A stretch of 64,000 nt of DNA from Flagellimonas pelagia (lineage in GTDB: Bacteria > Bacteroidota > Bacteroidia > Flavobacteriales > Flavobacteriaceae), in assembly GCF_003584135.1 (NCBI RefSeq), contig NZ_QXFI01000036.1:186001-250000 (forward strand), written 5' to 3'. The stretch's first letter is position 1. Each line of letters opens with the position of its first letter. Made by a program: the position numbers and the translations under genes. The notes under the pieces are model-generated. The model was not told where the DNA came from and ran no database searches. It saw only the letters and a list, made by a program, of their open reading frames with translations. Positions 18,860 through 31,174 of the stretch are shown piece after piece.

Positions 18860-20032
18860 ATGGGTAAAGATAAGGTACAAATTTTTGATACAACGCTAAG
18901 AGATGGAGAACAAGTTCCGGGTTGCAAATTGGACACGGAACAAAAATTGGTCATTGCCGAACGGTTAGATCAACTAGGTGTTGATGTAATCGAGGCAGGC
19001 TTTCCGATTTCATCCCCTGGCGACTTCAAGTCTGTACATGAAATTGCCAAGTTGGTCAAGAATGCAACGGTGTGCGGGTTGACCCGTGCCGTTAAAAAAG
19101 ATATCGAAGTGGCCGCCGAGGCCATCAAAATTGCAAAAAAGCCAAGAATACACACCGGTATCGGAACTTCCGATTCCCACATCAAGTTCAAATTCAACTC
19201 CACTAGGGAACAAATCATAGAAAGAGCCGTTGAGGCCGTAGCCTACGCAAAGACCTTTGTTGAGGATGTGGAATTTTATGCAGAGGACGCAGGACGTACC
19301 GACAACGAATATTTGGCCCAAGTTTGTGAAGCGGTCATCAAAGCTGGTGCAACGGTATTGAATATTCCGGATACCACTGGATATTGTCTTCCAGAAGAGT
19401 ATGGTGCCAAAATGAAATACTTGAAGGAAAACGTAAAGGGCATCGACAAGGCCATTCTTTCTTGTCACTGTCATAACGACCTTGGTCTTGCTACCGCAAA
19501 CTCCATCGCAGGGGTCATCAATGGTGCTAGACAAATCGAATGTACCATCAACGGTATCGGGGAACGTGCAGGGAACACTTCATTGGAAGAAGTGGTGATG
19601 ATCTTGAGACAACACCCTTACCTCAATCTCGATACCAATATCAACAGTAAATTATTGTGGGACACCAGCCAAATGGTTTCCCAAAAAATGGGGATGCCCG
19701 TACAGCCCAATAAGGCCATTGTAGGATCCAATGCCTTTGCCCACAGCTCAGGGATCCATCAAGATGGGGTGATCAAGCAGCGGGAAACCTATGAAATCAT
19801 CGACCCTAAAGATGTTGGGGTAAGCGAATCCTCCATTGTTCTGACCGCCAGAAGTGGACGTGCAGCCTTGGCCTATCGTGCCAAAAAGGTAGGTTACGAG
19901 CTCACCAAACTGCAATTGGATGTGGTCTATGAAAACTTCCTGAAATATGCTGACCGCAAAAAGGAAATCTTGGACAACGACATCCATGAGATTGTGGAAA
20001 CCAGCAATATCAGTATTCAGAACATTGCTTAA
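18860..20032 (+). CDS. leuA: 2-isopropylmalate synthase, short form without regulatory domain
   Basis: Condenses acetyl-CoA with ketoisovalerate, the committed step of leucine synthesis. The TIM-barrel is complete: [15 protein letters not shown] (metal Asp), [53 protein letters not shown] (metal-binding HxH) and [17 protein letters not shown]. The subdomain with [10 protein letters not shown] follows, and the protein ends at residue 390. The C-terminal dimer domain that binds leucine in ~520-residue enzymes is missing, so this enzyme should not be inhibited by leucine in the usual way. A 9-bp gap leads to leuB. leuC and leuD are not in the window. Homocitrate or citramalate synthase activity is a weaker alternative. 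Confidence 0.9.
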   Translation: MGKDKVQIFDTTLRDGEQVPGCKLDTEQKLVIAERLDQLGVDVIEAGFPISSPGDFKSVHEIAKLVKNATVCGLTRAVKKDIEVAAEAIKIAKKPRIHTGIGTSDSHIKFKFNSTREQIIERAVEAVAYAKTFVEDVEFYAEDAGRTDNEYLAQVCEAVIKAGATVLNIPDTTGYCLPEEYGAKMKYLKENVKGIDKAILSCHCHNDLGLATANSIAGVINGARQIECTINGIGERAGNTSLEEVVMILRQHPYLNLDTNINSKLLWDTSQMVSQKMGMPVQPNKAIVGSNAFAHSSGIHQDGVIKQRETYEIIDPKDVGVSESSIVLTARSGRAALAYRAKKVGYELTKLQLDVVYENFLKYADRKKEILDNDIHEIVETSNISIQNIA

Positions 20033-20041
20033 ACTACGGTT

Positions 20042-21160
20042 ATGAACCTAAAGATTGCCTTGCTCCCTGGAGATGGAATTGGCCCGGAAGTGTTGGCCCA
20101 GGCAGTCAAGTGCTTACAGGCCGTAGAGGAAACCTTTAACCATACCTTTGCATACAAGGAAGCTCCCGTTGGAGCCATTGCCATAGACAAAAAAGGCACT
20201 CCCCTGCCCGAAAGCACCCTCAAACTCTGTCACGAAGCCGATGCCATTTTGTTCGGTGCCATTGGTGACCCCAAATATGATAACGATCCCGATGCCAAGG
20301 TACGACCCGAACAAGGGTTGTTACAATTACGGAAAGAACTTGGCCTATTTGCCAATATCCGACCTGTACTTTCACATCCTACCCTATTAAACAAATCCCC
20401 GCTCAAAAAGGAAATCATATCCGGGACGGATTTTGTAATCTATCGAGAGCTTACTGGTGGCATTTATTTTGGGGAGAAAAAATTGAATGAAGCAGGCACT
20501 GTTGCTTCCGACCTTTGCGAATATTCCGAAGAGGAAATCAGTCGTGTGGCCCATTTGGCCTTTAAGGCTGCAAAAGGAAGAAAAAAGAAGCTTACTTTGG
20601 TGGACAAGGCCAATGTACTTGAATCTTCAAGGCTTTGGAGGAAAGTGGTGACCCGAATCGGGGAAAGTTATCCTGAAGTTGCCTTGGACTACCTCTTTGT
20701 GGACAACGCAGCCATGCAGATTATTTTGAACCCGACCCAGTTTGATGTGATCCTGACCGAAAACATGTTCGGTGACATCCTTTCCGATGAGGGAAGTGTC
20801 ATTAGCGGTTCCATTGGATTATTGGCCTCTGCCTCTGTTGGGGATGAAAATGCCCTATTTGAACCCATCCACGGATCATACCCACAAGCCAAGGGCAAGG
20901 ACATTGCCAACCCTATTGCCTCCATTCTATCCGCAGCCATGCTCTTGGAACATTTTGGATTACATGAAGAAGCCATGGCGGTAAAAAAGGCGGTGGACAA
21001 ATCGCTCAAAAAAGGAATGGTTACCCCTGATTTAAAGTCTAAAAGTCAATACGGGACCAACCAAGTGGGTGATTTTATCGCGCATAACATTGTGGATATT
21101 GAAGACAACTTCAATATGAACGATGAGAATATAGATTTGGGCAAGTCCACCATTATATAG
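20042..21160 (+). CDS. leuB: 3-isopropylmalate dehydrogenase
   Basis: NAD+-dependent oxidative decarboxylation of 3-isopropylmalate in leucine synthesis. Motifs: LPGDGIGPEV, GDPKYD, LRKELGLFANIRPV (substrate Arg residues), RELTGGIYFG, the VDKANVLESSRLWRKV segment, VDNAAMQIILNPTQFDVILTENMFGDILSDE (metal-binding Asp residues) and EPIHGSYPQAKGKDIANPIA. The 372 residues are full length. It is in an operon with leuA. Its 3' end overlaps the convergent thioredoxin-like lipoprotein gene by 8 nt (21153-21160). Confidence 0.95.
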   Translation: MNLKIALLPGDGIGPEVLAQAVKCLQAVEETFNHTFAYKEAPVGAIAIDKKGTPLPESTLKLCHEADAILFGAIGDPKYDNDPDAKVRPEQGLLQLRKELGLFANIRPVLSHPTLLNKSPLKKEIISGTDFVIYRELTGGIYFGEKKLNEAGTVASDLCEYSEEEISRVAHLAFKAAKGRKKKLTLVDKANVLESSRLWRKVVTRIGESYPEVALDYLFVDNAAMQIILNPTQFDVILTENMFGDILSDEGSVISGSIGLLASASVGDENALFEPIHGSYPQAKGKDIANPIASILSAAMLLEHFGLHEEAMAVKKAVDKSLKKGMVTPDLKSKSQYGTNQVGDFIAHNIVDIEDNFNMNDENIDLGKSTII

Positions 21161-22394
21161 CCACCACTTTTTCCCCTGTCAGTTTTTCCAAAGTTTCATC
21201 GAACTGCTGCTTGAACTGTTCAAATTTTTCGCCCGTGGCTGGGCCATTGAACCCTGTATGTATTTTTTGAACCTCCCCATTCTTGTCAATATAGATGGTT
21301 GTAGGGTACGATAAAATATGGTTGAGCATAGGCAATTTTTCGTTTGCCTTTTGTTTGTTGGAAGTGCCATACTGGGCCAACAATATCGGATAGGTCACTT
21401 CTTCGCGTTCTTTTAACCGCTTAATGCCCTCAAAGGCTTTTTCTTCTGTTTTGGCATACTCAAAGGCCAGACCAATAAATTGAACGTCGAGGTTTGGATT
21501 ATTCTTTAAAAAATCCACGTAAAAACGGGTCTCATCCAAGCAATTGGTACACCAAGTTCCCATAATCTGAATAAGTACCGCCTTATCCTTAAAGCGCGAA
21601 TCGGAAAGGCTCACCATTTTGCCCGTTTCATCCGGGAAGGTGAAATCCAGTTTATCGTAACCTTCCCGTAGAAAGGTGAGATTGTCCGAATCGGGAAGGT
21701 CAAAGGCCTCGTTACGGGCACCCAAAAATTCCTGTACACTATGCCTACCTGAATAGAATTTACCATCCAAGGTACTATCCGTCACTTGGGCGAGAAACAA
21801 GAACACATGGGAACCATCAAAAGCGGAAAGTTTTAGGCTATCACCGGAAACCACCCCTTCAAGATAGCGGTAATCTCCTGTTTTGGTCCGAAAGGTTCCT
21901 TTTACTTTGTTGCCATTTTGCATAAAAATGCCCTTGGCAGGGTATTCCCCGTCCGTATTTACGTTGAAGTACGTTTCCCATATTCCTGAGATGTTCACTG
22001 TGGCATCCTGCTGTACCGCAAAACGATCATGCTTTCCGTAGATGGCCCTAAACGGTACCCTACGTTCTTTGCTCTCCTCGATAAACTCCCCAGTAATATC
22101 ATTTTCCGTAAAGGTCCCGGAAATGTGTCCTTCAAAAATGGGCATCCTTATGTTGATGGAATCCCCATCAAACTTGAACTCATCTACCATGACTTCTTCC
22201 TCCGCATTGTACATTTTCATGACGTAGTTTCCATCCCCATCTTTGGACAAGGTGAAATTAAAAGGCAATGACTTTCCTTCGGAGACTTCCATTTCTGCCC
22301 GCCAATCTCCCAATGCCAATTCCTTTTTCACCTCCTTCTTACAGGACGTAATCAACAGTACCACAATCAATAACAATGGCCAATTCTTTCTCAT
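21153..22394 (-). CDS. TlpA/ResA-like thioredoxin-domain lipoprotein
   Basis: The 413-residue lipoprotein (signal and lipobox LLLIVVLLITSC near residue 17) sits in the periplasmic membrane face. Residues ~30-235 form a beta-rich region typical of Bacteroidetes DUF4369-like thioredoxin fusions. Residues ~255-400 are a thioredoxin fold: FTFPDETGKMVSLSD, VLIQIMGTWCTNCLDE with an active CxxC (GTWCTNC), and YPTTIYIDKNGEV with the cis-proline. It probably reduces or isomerises envelope disulfides. The frame is open to 22445, but the lipoprotein signal fixes ATG 22394. A second, CxxC-less relative is encoded at 28205. Confidence 0.85.
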   Translation of the reverse strand: MRKNWPLLLIVVLLITSCKKEVKKELALGDWRAEMEVSEGKSLPFNFTLSKDGDGNYVMKMYNAEEEVMVDEFKFDGDSINIRMPIFEGHISGTFTENDITGEFIEESKERRVPFRAIYGKHDRFAVQQDATVNISGIWETYFNVNTDGEYPAKGIFMQNGNKVKGTFRTKTGDYRYLEGVVSGDSLKLSAFDGSHVFLFLAQVTDSTLDGKFYSGRHSVQEFLGARNEAFDLPDSDNLTFLREGYDKLDFTFPDETGKMVSLSDSRFKDKAVLIQIMGTWCTNCLDETRFYVDFLKNNPNLDVQFIGLAFEYAKTEEKAFEGIKRLKEREEVTYPILLAQYGTSNKQKANEKLPMLNHILSYPTTIYIDKNGEVQKIHTGFNGPATGEKFEQFKQQFDETLEKLTGEKVVAI

Positions 22395-22523
22395 ACAATG
22401 AAAGATTTTTCTTAAAAGTAGCAAAACCAATCGATAACATATCAAACCAAACGGTATACGGTCGTTATTTACGTTGAATCTGTTCCTCTATTGTTTTATA
22501 TTTGTCCACTCTAAAATTGGGGT

Positions 22524-24941
22524 ATGAAGATTTCTTACAACTGGTTGAAGCAATTTTTGCATATTGATTGGGACTCGCAAAAAACAGGCGAACTTTTAAC
22601 AGATTTGGGTCTGGAAGTTGAGGGTATATCCAATTTCGAATCAGTGAAAGGCAGTTTAAAGGGTATTGTAGTAGGACATGTGCTTACTTGCGTGCAGCAT
22701 CCGAACGCAGACCGACTCAAATTGACCACTGTGGACATTGGTCAGGAAACCCCGTTACAGATTGTCTGTGGTGCGCCCAATGTGGCGGCCGGACAAAAAG
22801 TGCCCGTGGCCACCATTGGCACTACCCTTTACACCAAAGAAGGTGAAGCTTGGGTCATCAAAAAGGGAAAGATTCGCGGAGAGGAAAGCCAGGGAATGAT
22901 CTGTGCCGAGGATGAAATTGGGTTGGGCAGCAGCCACGATGGCATCATGGTTCTCAATGAAGAACTAAAACCAGGTACCCCTTGCTCCAAAATCTTTGAT
23001 GTAGAGGATGATGAGGTGTTCGAAATAGGACTTACCCCCAACCGTGCCGATGCCATGAGCCATTTTGGCGTGGCTCGTGATCTAAAGGCGGGATTGGAAC
23101 AGAAAGAGATACAAAAAGAGTTGGTCACTCCATCGACCAGTAACTTTTCCATTGATAATCGTTCCCTAAAGATTGATGTAGAGGTCAAGGACAGCCAGTT
23201 GGCACCAAGATATTGTGGGGTAACCATCAGCAACCTTATTGTTCAAGATTCCCCAGATTGGTTAAAAAACCGATTGAAGGCCATTGGCCTATCCCCCATC
23301 AACAACGTGGTGGATGTGACCAACTATGTGCTCCATGACCTGGGTCAACCTTTACACGCTTTTGATGCCTCTAAAATCAAAGGCAATAAAATAGAAGTGA
23401 AAACACTGCCTTCCGGAACCAAGTTCAAGACCCTGGACGGTGTGGAAAGGGAACTACATTCGGATGACCTAATGATCTGTGACTCCGAAAAACCCATGTG
23501 TATCGCAGGTGTTTTTGGTGGAATCAACTCTGGGGTCACGGAAAATACCTCGGCCATATTTTTGGAAAGTGCCTATTTTGACCCTATTGCCATTCGAAAA
23601 ACGGCCAAAAGACACGGGCTCAATACCGATGCCTCTTTCCGTTTTGAGCGGGGCATCGATATCAACATGACAGAATATGCGCTAAAACGAGCCGCACTAT
23701 TGATCAGGGAAATTGCAGGAGGCTACATCAGTTCCGAAATTGTGGACCTGTATCCTAAAAAACCGCAGGAAAGGCAAGTCTTTTTGACTTTTGATAAAAT
23801 ATTCAACCTGATCGGACAGGAGATTCCCAAGGATAAGATCAAATCCATTTTGTCTTCCTTGGAAATCCGCATCAATAATGTTACCGAGTCCGGCCTTGGA
23901 TTGACCATTCCCACTTACCGTGTGGATGTTACCCGTGAGGTGGACGTCATCGAGGAAATTCTAAGGGTATATGGCTACAACAATATCGATTTCAAGGAAA
24001 AACTGAACGCTTCTATAGCCAAGACCTCTAGGTTTGAGAACCACAGGATCCAGGACATTATCGGCGATACTTTGGCCGCCAAGGGCTTTTATGAGATCAT
24101 GACCAACAGCTTGGTTTCTTCGGATACTATTTCTTCCGAGGAAGATAGCAGTGTTGTGCAAATGTTGAACCCCCTGAGTTCGGACCTATCCGTGATGAGA
24201 ACCTCCATGCTGTATTCCGGCCTTCAGACCGTGGGTTACAATCACAATAGGCAGAAAACCGATCTTAAGCTTTTTGAATTTGGCAAAACCTATCATAAGG
24301 TGGATGGTGGTCACCAAGAGAAACGTCATTTGGCGCTCTACATTTCAGGCGAGCGCAAGCAGGATTCTTGGGTCGCATCATCCAAAAAAACCGATTTTTT
24401 CTATTTAAAAGGAATTGTAGAGACGGTATTTGAACGTTTGGGTATTAAGGATGTCGAGGCACAGCCCTTACATGCAGATCATTTATCCGAAGGGCTATGC
24501 TTCGTTAAAAACAAAGCAATATTGGCTTCCTTTGGATTGGTATCCAAAAAAGAACTGAAAAAGTTCGACCTGAAACAGGAGGTTTTTTATGCCGATTTTG
24601 ATTGGGATGCCATTTTGGAATCCATTACTACTCAAAATGTGACTTTTAAAGAGATTCCAAAATTCCCCGAAGTAACCCGGGATTTTGCCCTTTTGTTGGA
24701 TGAATCCGTAAGTTTTCAAAAGGTTTATGACATGGCCTGGAAGACAGAGAAAAAACTCCTTAAAAAGGTCAATCTGTTTGATGTATACACAGGCAAAAAC
24801 CTTCCCAAAGGGAAAAAATCATATGCGGTGAGCTTTACGTTGTTGGATGAGGAAAAAACCCTTACCGATAAGCAAATCGACAAGATCATGGGCAAACTCT
24901 TGGCCCAGTATCAAAAAGAGTTGGGAGCGGAACTTCGCTAA
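22524..24941 (+). CDS. pheT: Phenylalanine-tRNA ligase beta subunit
   Basis: The large subunit of (alphabeta)2 PheRS; it binds and edits tRNA-Phe. Domains in order: start MKISYNWLKQFLHIDW, an EMAP/OB tRNA-binding domain (~40-150, HPNADRLKLTTVDIG; QIVCGAPNVAAGQKVPVA), B5 and B3/B4 editing domains (NNVVDVTNYVLHDLGQPLHAFD; ASFRFERGID), the catalytic-like core (MLNPLSSDLSVMRTSMLYSGL), and the C-terminal FDX-ACB anticodon domain (KFPEVTRDFALLLD; YAVSFTLLDEEKTLTDKQID). The 805 residues are full length. pheS is not adjacent, which is normal in Flavobacteriia. Its stop abuts the stop of the convergent fasciclin gene. Confidence 0.96.
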   Translation: MKISYNWLKQFLHIDWDSQKTGELLTDLGLEVEGISNFESVKGSLKGIVVGHVLTCVQHPNADRLKLTTVDIGQETPLQIVCGAPNVAAGQKVPVATIGTTLYTKEGEAWVIKKGKIRGEESQGMICAEDEIGLGSSHDGIMVLNEELKPGTPCSKIFDVEDDEVFEIGLTPNRADAMSHFGVARDLKAGLEQKEIQKELVTPSTSNFSIDNRSLKIDVEVKDSQLAPRYCGVTISNLIVQDSPDWLKNRLKAIGLSPINNVVDVTNYVLHDLGQPLHAFDASKIKGNKIEVKTLPSGTKFKTLDGVERELHSDDLMICDSEKPMCIAGVFGGINSGVTENTSAIFLESAYFDPIAIRKTAKRHGLNTDASFRFERGIDINMTEYALKRAALLIREIAGGYISSEIVDLYPKKPQERQVFLTFDKIFNLIGQEIPKDKIKSILSSLEIRINNVTESGLGLTIPTYRVDVTREVDVIEEILRVYGYNNIDFKEKLNASIAKTSRFENHRIQDIIGDTLAAKGFYEIMTNSLVSSDTISSEEDSSVVQMLNPLSSDLSVMRTSMLYSGLQTVGYNHNRQKTDLKLFEFGKTYHKVDGGHQEKRHLALYISGERKQDSWVASSKKTDFFYLKGIVETVFERLGIKDVEAQPLHADHLSEGLCFVKNKAILASFGLVSKKELKKFDLKQEVFYADFDWDAILESITTQNVTFKEIPKFPEVTRDFALLLDESVSFQKVYDMAWKTEKKLLKKVNLFDVYTGKNLPKGKKSYAVSFTLLDEEKTLTDKQIDKIMGKLLAQYQKELGAELR

Positions 24942-25472
24942 TTACATTTGGGTGGGCAGGATCACGCTGTCAATTTCGTGAACCACATCGTCCTTGTTCA
25001 AATTAAGGTCGGCGGCGGTAATGCGTGCCGTATTGCCCATGGGGTCCGTGAGGACGATATCGTAACCATCCATGTGGGCCATTAATTTTTTACCCTGAAC
25101 CGTGGTAAAGCTCGCTTTGCCATTACCCCTACACATGGCCCTTAAAATACGGCTTGCCGTCAATTGCCCTGCCACGATGTGATAGGTAAGCAAGGATTTT
25201 AGTTCACTTTTATCCTTAGCGTTGATGAGCTGGGCTATCTTTTCGCTTGAAAATCTTTCAAAAGCGGCATCGGAAGGAGCAAAAATGGTGAACGGTCCAG
25301 ATTTATCAAGCAAATCTTCCAATTGTGTGGCCTTAACGGCCGCCAAAAGAATCTTGTGATTGCTGGCTTCTTCAGAATTAAAATCTAGGGATTTGGATGA
25401 GTTTTGGGCAAAAGTGGTGATGGTAAAGACCATACAGATGCCAAGTAGGATTTTGGTTATGGGGGCTTTCAT
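24942..25472 (-). CDS. Secreted fasciclin (FAS1) domain protein
   Basis: A 176-residue exported protein with signal peptide MKAPITKILLGICMVFTITTFAQ and a single FAS1 domain. Hallmarks are H1 (SGPFTIFAPSDAAFERF), the YHI box (LTYHIVAGQL), and H2 (NLNKDDVVHEIDSVILP). FAS1 proteins mediate adhesion or protein-protein contact at the cell surface. A single-domain secreted copy is common in Flavobacteriia. No lipobox and no type IX secretion tail are present, so it is probably periplasmic. It is convergent with pheT with zero spacing between stops. Confidence 0.9.
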   Translation of the reverse strand: MKAPITKILLGICMVFTITTFAQNSSKSLDFNSEEASNHKILLAAVKATQLEDLLDKSGPFTIFAPSDAAFERFSSEKIAQLINAKDKSELKSLLTYHIVAGQLTASRILRAMCRGNGKASFTTVQGKKLMAHMDGYDIVLTDPMGNTARITAADLNLNKDDVVHEIDSVILPTQM

Positions 25473-25623
25473 TAGTGTTCTGACGATTTGGGACTTTCCT
25501 TTTTTAAAGTATGGTTATACGATTAAATACCAAAAACGTCGATAAGTTACATCATTTTAACGAATTACATGGCAGTTTTTCTGTACGGCATTTCATTTAA
25601 CAAAATCTTAACATATTGAATTT

Positions 25624-25639
25624 TATGACATGTGTCATA
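25624..25639. promoter_or_regulatory. Perfect inverted repeat upstream of the 25689 gene
   Basis: TATGACA-TG-TGTCATA, 7-bp half sites with a 2-nt spacer. It lies about 19 bp before a perfect TAnnTTTG -7 element (TAACTTTG, 25658-25665), so it overlaps the -33 region and could be an operator for a repressor or activator. Confidence 0.45.
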
Positions 25640-25688
25640 TTCGAGATTTCAATTGCTTAACTTTGAGAACATTGCTAAGAAAATTGAT

Positions 25689-28075
<2,387 letters not shown>

Positions 28076-28204
28076 TTATTTCTAACATAAACCAAGTTAA
28101 TTGAACGGCAGAATTGAGTACCTTAACAACATTTAACGACCCATTAACAGCGTTGACCCACCTGTATTGCTATTTTTGGTAGCCTAATGGAAGGTTCCCT
28201 GCAT

Positions 28205-29590
28205 ATGGTAAAATTTTTACTCGGCCTCACCTTACTATTTGTTTTCTCTTGTTCCGACAAAACAGAACAACAATCCACTGTATTTTTTGGGGGTGAAATC
28301 GTAAACCCCACTAGTGACTATGTGGTGCTTTACCATAATGATACTTATGTGGATTCCGTGAAGCTGGATGACAATAACCGCTTTGCGTTCCATCTTGACA
28401 GTATTGACGAAGGCCTGTACCATTTTGACCATACACCGGAACTTCAATACGTGTACCTTCAACAAGGAGACAGCCTGTTGGCCCGTCTGAACACGGTAGA
28501 GTTCGATGAATCCTTGGTGTATTCCGGCAAAGGGAGCGAGATCAATAATTTTTTGATCGAGATGTACTTGAGCAATGAAAAGGACGAACCCTTAATTCAA
28601 GATTTTTATCCACTAGACCCTGATGATTTTAGTGACAAGATGGATTCCCTTCGGGACATCAAACTGGAACATTTACACCAATTTGCCACTGACAACCAAT
28701 TTTCCGACCGTGTCTTGGACATGGCCAAGGCATCCATAGACTACAGTATATACATCGCAAAGGAAAAATATCCTTTTTATCATAAGAAAAAGACCGGGGA
28801 AGTGGCCTTTCACGACCTACCTGCTTCTTTTTATGATTTTAGAAAGACGATAAATATTGACAATAAGGATTTTACCTATTTTAAGCCCTACTTTGATTAC
28901 ATGAAGTGGCACTTTGGGAATTTGGCCTATATGACCTGTCTCGAAAACTGTGCCACCGAGGGGCAACCCGTTAGTGATCGTTTGCATCTCAACAAACATA
29001 AATTGACTCTTGTGGATAGCATCGTGAAACAACAAGATCTCAGGGACATATTATTTCGGAACATTGCCATCGACTATTTATTGAAAGAACATAACCCCAG
29101 CGAGGAATGCCGATTGTTTATCGATAAATTCAGATCACTATCCTCCAACGAGGAACATAAGGAAGAAATCGACTTGCTCTACAAAAGCATCAAAAACCTT
29201 CAGCCCAATACTACACTTCCAAATTTGGCGCTCAAGGATGCGGACAACAATGAGGTTTCCCTTAAAGAGTTGGCCAATAGCAAAAAGAATACGGTGTTTT
29301 ATTTTTGGACCGCTTCCCAAAAGAAACATTTCAGAAATGTGAACCAGCACATTACCGAGCTTGAAAAAAAATACTCCCGTTACAATTTTGTGGGTATCAA
29401 CCTAAGGACCAGTTACCCCCAATGGAAAATGCTGATGGATGAGTACCACTTGGACAAGAACAAACAATTTTATGGGGAAAACTTCAAGGAAATCCAAATG
29501 GCGATGATCATCGATGGTCTTAACAAATGTGTGATTGCCAAGGACACCGTTGTCATTGACGGCTTTGCAGACCTCTACAAATCCCTGTAA
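28205..29590 (+). CDS. Lipoprotein with a degenerate thioredoxin-like domain
   Basis: A 461-residue lipoprotein (MVKFLLGLTLLFVFSC lipobox). Residues ~20-110 are beta-rich (NPTSDYVVLYHNDTYVDSVKLDDNNRFAFHLD), like the DUF4369 front domain of Bacteroidetes thioredoxin fusions. A helical middle follows, and the C-terminus (~335-455) is thioredoxin-like: LPNLALKDADNNEVSLKELANSKKNTVFYFW. Where an active CxxC would follow, the sequence reads TASQKKHF, so it cannot act as a disulfide reductase. A perfect -7 box TATTTTTG at 28171-28178 leaves almost no leader for the ATG at 28187, so 28205 is preferred. A related but catalytically complete protein is at 21153-22394. Confidence 0.7.
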   Translation: MVKFLLGLTLLFVFSCSDKTEQQSTVFFGGEIVNPTSDYVVLYHNDTYVDSVKLDDNNRFAFHLDSIDEGLYHFDHTPELQYVYLQQGDSLLARLNTVEFDESLVYSGKGSEINNFLIEMYLSNEKDEPLIQDFYPLDPDDFSDKMDSLRDIKLEHLHQFATDNQFSDRVLDMAKASIDYSIYIAKEKYPFYHKKKTGEVAFHDLPASFYDFRKTINIDNKDFTYFKPYFDYMKWHFGNLAYMTCLENCATEGQPVSDRLHLNKHKLTLVDSIVKQQDLRDILFRNIAIDYLLKEHNPSEECRLFIDKFRSLSSNEEHKEEIDLLYKSIKNLQPNTTLPNLALKDADNNEVSLKELANSKKNTVFYFWTASQKKHFRNVNQHITELEKKYSRYNFVGINLRTSYPQWKMLMDEYHLDKNKQFYGENFKEIQMAMIIDGLNKCVIAKDTVVIDGFADLYKSL

Positions 29591-29594
29591 ATAT

Positions 29595-29628
29595 AAAAGC
29601 CCCGAAAATTCAGGGCCTTTTCTTTTTA
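29595..29628. terminator. Terminator between the lipoprotein and transaldolase genes
   Basis: AAAAGCCCCGAAAA...TCAGGGCCTTTT forms a stem of AAAAG/CTTTT and CCC/GGG with one C-C mismatch, followed by a T-rich tract. It lies between convergent genes (stops at 29590 and 29644). Confidence 0.65.
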
Positions 29629-29643
29629 TTTCAATCCTAAAAT

Positions 29644-30300
29644 TTAGGAATTTCCTTTTTTGTAGTCTTCCAAAAACTTGGCCAACCCAATATCGGTAAG
29701 TGGGTGTTTCAACAAGCCTTCGATGGAGGACAATGGACCCGTCATGACATCTGCCCCAATCTTGGCACAATCGATCACATGCATGGTGTGACGGATGGAT
29801 GCAGCCAAAATTTGAGTCTCAAAATCATAGTTGTCATAGATCAAGCGGATTTCGGAAATCAGGTTAAGTCCATCGGTGGAGATGTCGTCCAACCTTCCCA
29901 AAAATGGAGAAACATACGTAGCTCCCGCCTTGGCGGCCAACAAGGCTTGTCCTGGAGAAAACACCAGCGTACAATTGGTGCGGATTCCCTTGTCAGAAAA
30001 ATATTTTAGGGCCTTTACCCCATCCTTGATCATCGGTATTTTCACCACGATCTGCTCGTGAAGATCGGCAAGCTCCTCCCCTTCCCTGATCATCCCCTCC
30101 AAATCGGTGGCGACCACTTCAGCAGAAACATCACCTTCCACAATGTTGCAAATGTTCACGTAGTGTTTTAGAATATTGTCCTTTCCCGTAATGCCTTCCT
30201 TGGCCATTAAGGATGGATTGGTGGTTACCCCATCAAGCACACCCAATGCTTGGGCTTCCTTAATTTGGTCAAGATTGGCGGTATCAATAAAAAATTTCAT
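29644..30300 (-). CDS. fsa: Fructose-6-phosphate aldolase / small transaldolase
   Basis: A 218-residue member of the short transaldolase (TalC/MipB/FSA) family. [31 protein letters not shown] is diagnostic; the Schiff-base lysine is in [44 protein letters not shown] and [24 protein letters not shown] complete the barrel. The chemistry is either transaldolase in the pentose phosphate pathway or fructose 6-phosphate cleavage; in Bacteroidetes it usually serves as the transaldolase. Sequence alone does not settle this. It is followed upstream by an SDR gene on the same strand with a 37-bp gap. Confidence 0.9.
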   Translation of the reverse strand: MKFFIDTANLDQIKEAQALGVLDGVTTNPSLMAKEGITGKDNILKHYVNICNIVEGDVSAEVVATDLEGMIREGEELADLHEQIVVKIPMIKDGVKALKYFSDKGIRTNCTLVFSPGQALLAAKAGATYVSPFLGRLDDISTDGLNLISEIRLIYDNYDFETQILAASIRHTMHVIDCAKIGADVMTGPLSSIEGLLKHPLTDIGLAKFLEDYKKGNS

Positions 30301-30337
30301 CAGTAACTGTTTATGATTCGTATTAAGAGGTATAAAA

Positions 30338-31147
30338 CTACAACTTATAATGGTTGATCAATAGCTTTTCGTAGACTTTATCGGGCAATATGCTTTTGAG
30401 TTTCAAGGAAAACTTTTGCATAAATGCTCCAACGGGGTTGTGTACTTTGGGCTTATCCTGCTGGATGATCTTATACACCGCTTTTGCCACCTGAATTGGG
30501 TCTCCGGCACTGTCCACATCGTCATTGATGGCATTAATGGTCTGGGCGTATTTATCTTCATATGCAGAGCCATCCAGAACAGGTGCATGATACCTCCCAG
30601 CGGCAATATTAGTGGCAAAATCGCCAGGGGCGATATTGGTAACGGTTACCCCAAAATCCTTGACTTCCATGCGCAAGGCCTCGGTAATCAGGCCCAAAGC
30701 ACCTTTGGTGGCAGAATAGAACCCACGATACGGCAAGCCCATATATCCGGCAATGGATGTTATATTGATGATAGTACCCCCACCCTGCTTGCGCATTTGT
30801 GGCAATACAGCCTTCATCATGTGTACGGGACCGTGGAAATTGGTATCGAAAACGTTCAGGATCTCTTCATGCGGGGTTTCCTCGATGGGCCCCGTGATAC
30901 CTACTCCAGCGTTATTGATCAATACATCCAAACGACCTGCTTTGGTGATGACCTGCTTCACGGCGTTTTGGACACTATCAGTATCCTTTACGTCCAATTG
31001 GACCAACTCAAAGGCGTCAAAATCGGGGTAGTTATGGGGATTGCGGGCAGTGCCATAAACTTTGCATCCCTTGGCTGATAAAAAGGTTCCGATGGATTTT
31101 CCGATGCCGGATGAACCTCCTGTGATCAGTACAACTTTATTTTCCAT
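30338..31147 (-). CDS. Short-chain dehydrogenase/reductase (SDR)
   Basis: Classical NAD(P)-dependent SDR of 269 residues. The cofactor loop is [16 protein letters not shown] is at ~92-95, the catalytic Ser is in [11 protein letters not shown], and YSATKGAL gives the catalytic Tyr and Lys. The C-terminal ~50 residues are basic and hydrophobic ([22 protein letters not shown]), possibly membrane-associating. Substrate unknown; lipid or retinol-like alcohols are favoured for this shape, but only as inference. Its start is 28 bp from the 3' end of the SRP RNA gene on the same strand. Confidence 0.88.
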   Translation of the reverse strand: MENKVVLITGGSSGIGKSIGTFLSAKGCKVYGTARNPHNYPDFDAFELVQLDVKDTDSVQNAVKQVITKAGRLDVLINNAGVGITGPIEETPHEEILNVFDTNFHGPVHMMKAVLPQMRKQGGGTIINITSIAGYMGLPYRGFYSATKGALGLITEALRMEVKDFGVTVTNIAPGDFATNIAAGRYHAPVLDGSAYEDKYAQTINAINDDVDSAGDPIQVAKAVYKIIQQDKPKVHNPVGAFMQKFSLKLKSILPDKVYEKLLINHYKL

Positions 31148-31174
31148 GATTGCTTAAATTCTGGAAACAAAAAA

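Noticed and set aside
30416..31078. A 220-codon open frame antisense to the SDR gene
   Set aside because: The opposite strand encodes a clear SDR with all motifs; the antisense protein is low in recognisable features and looks like a shadow of codon usage.
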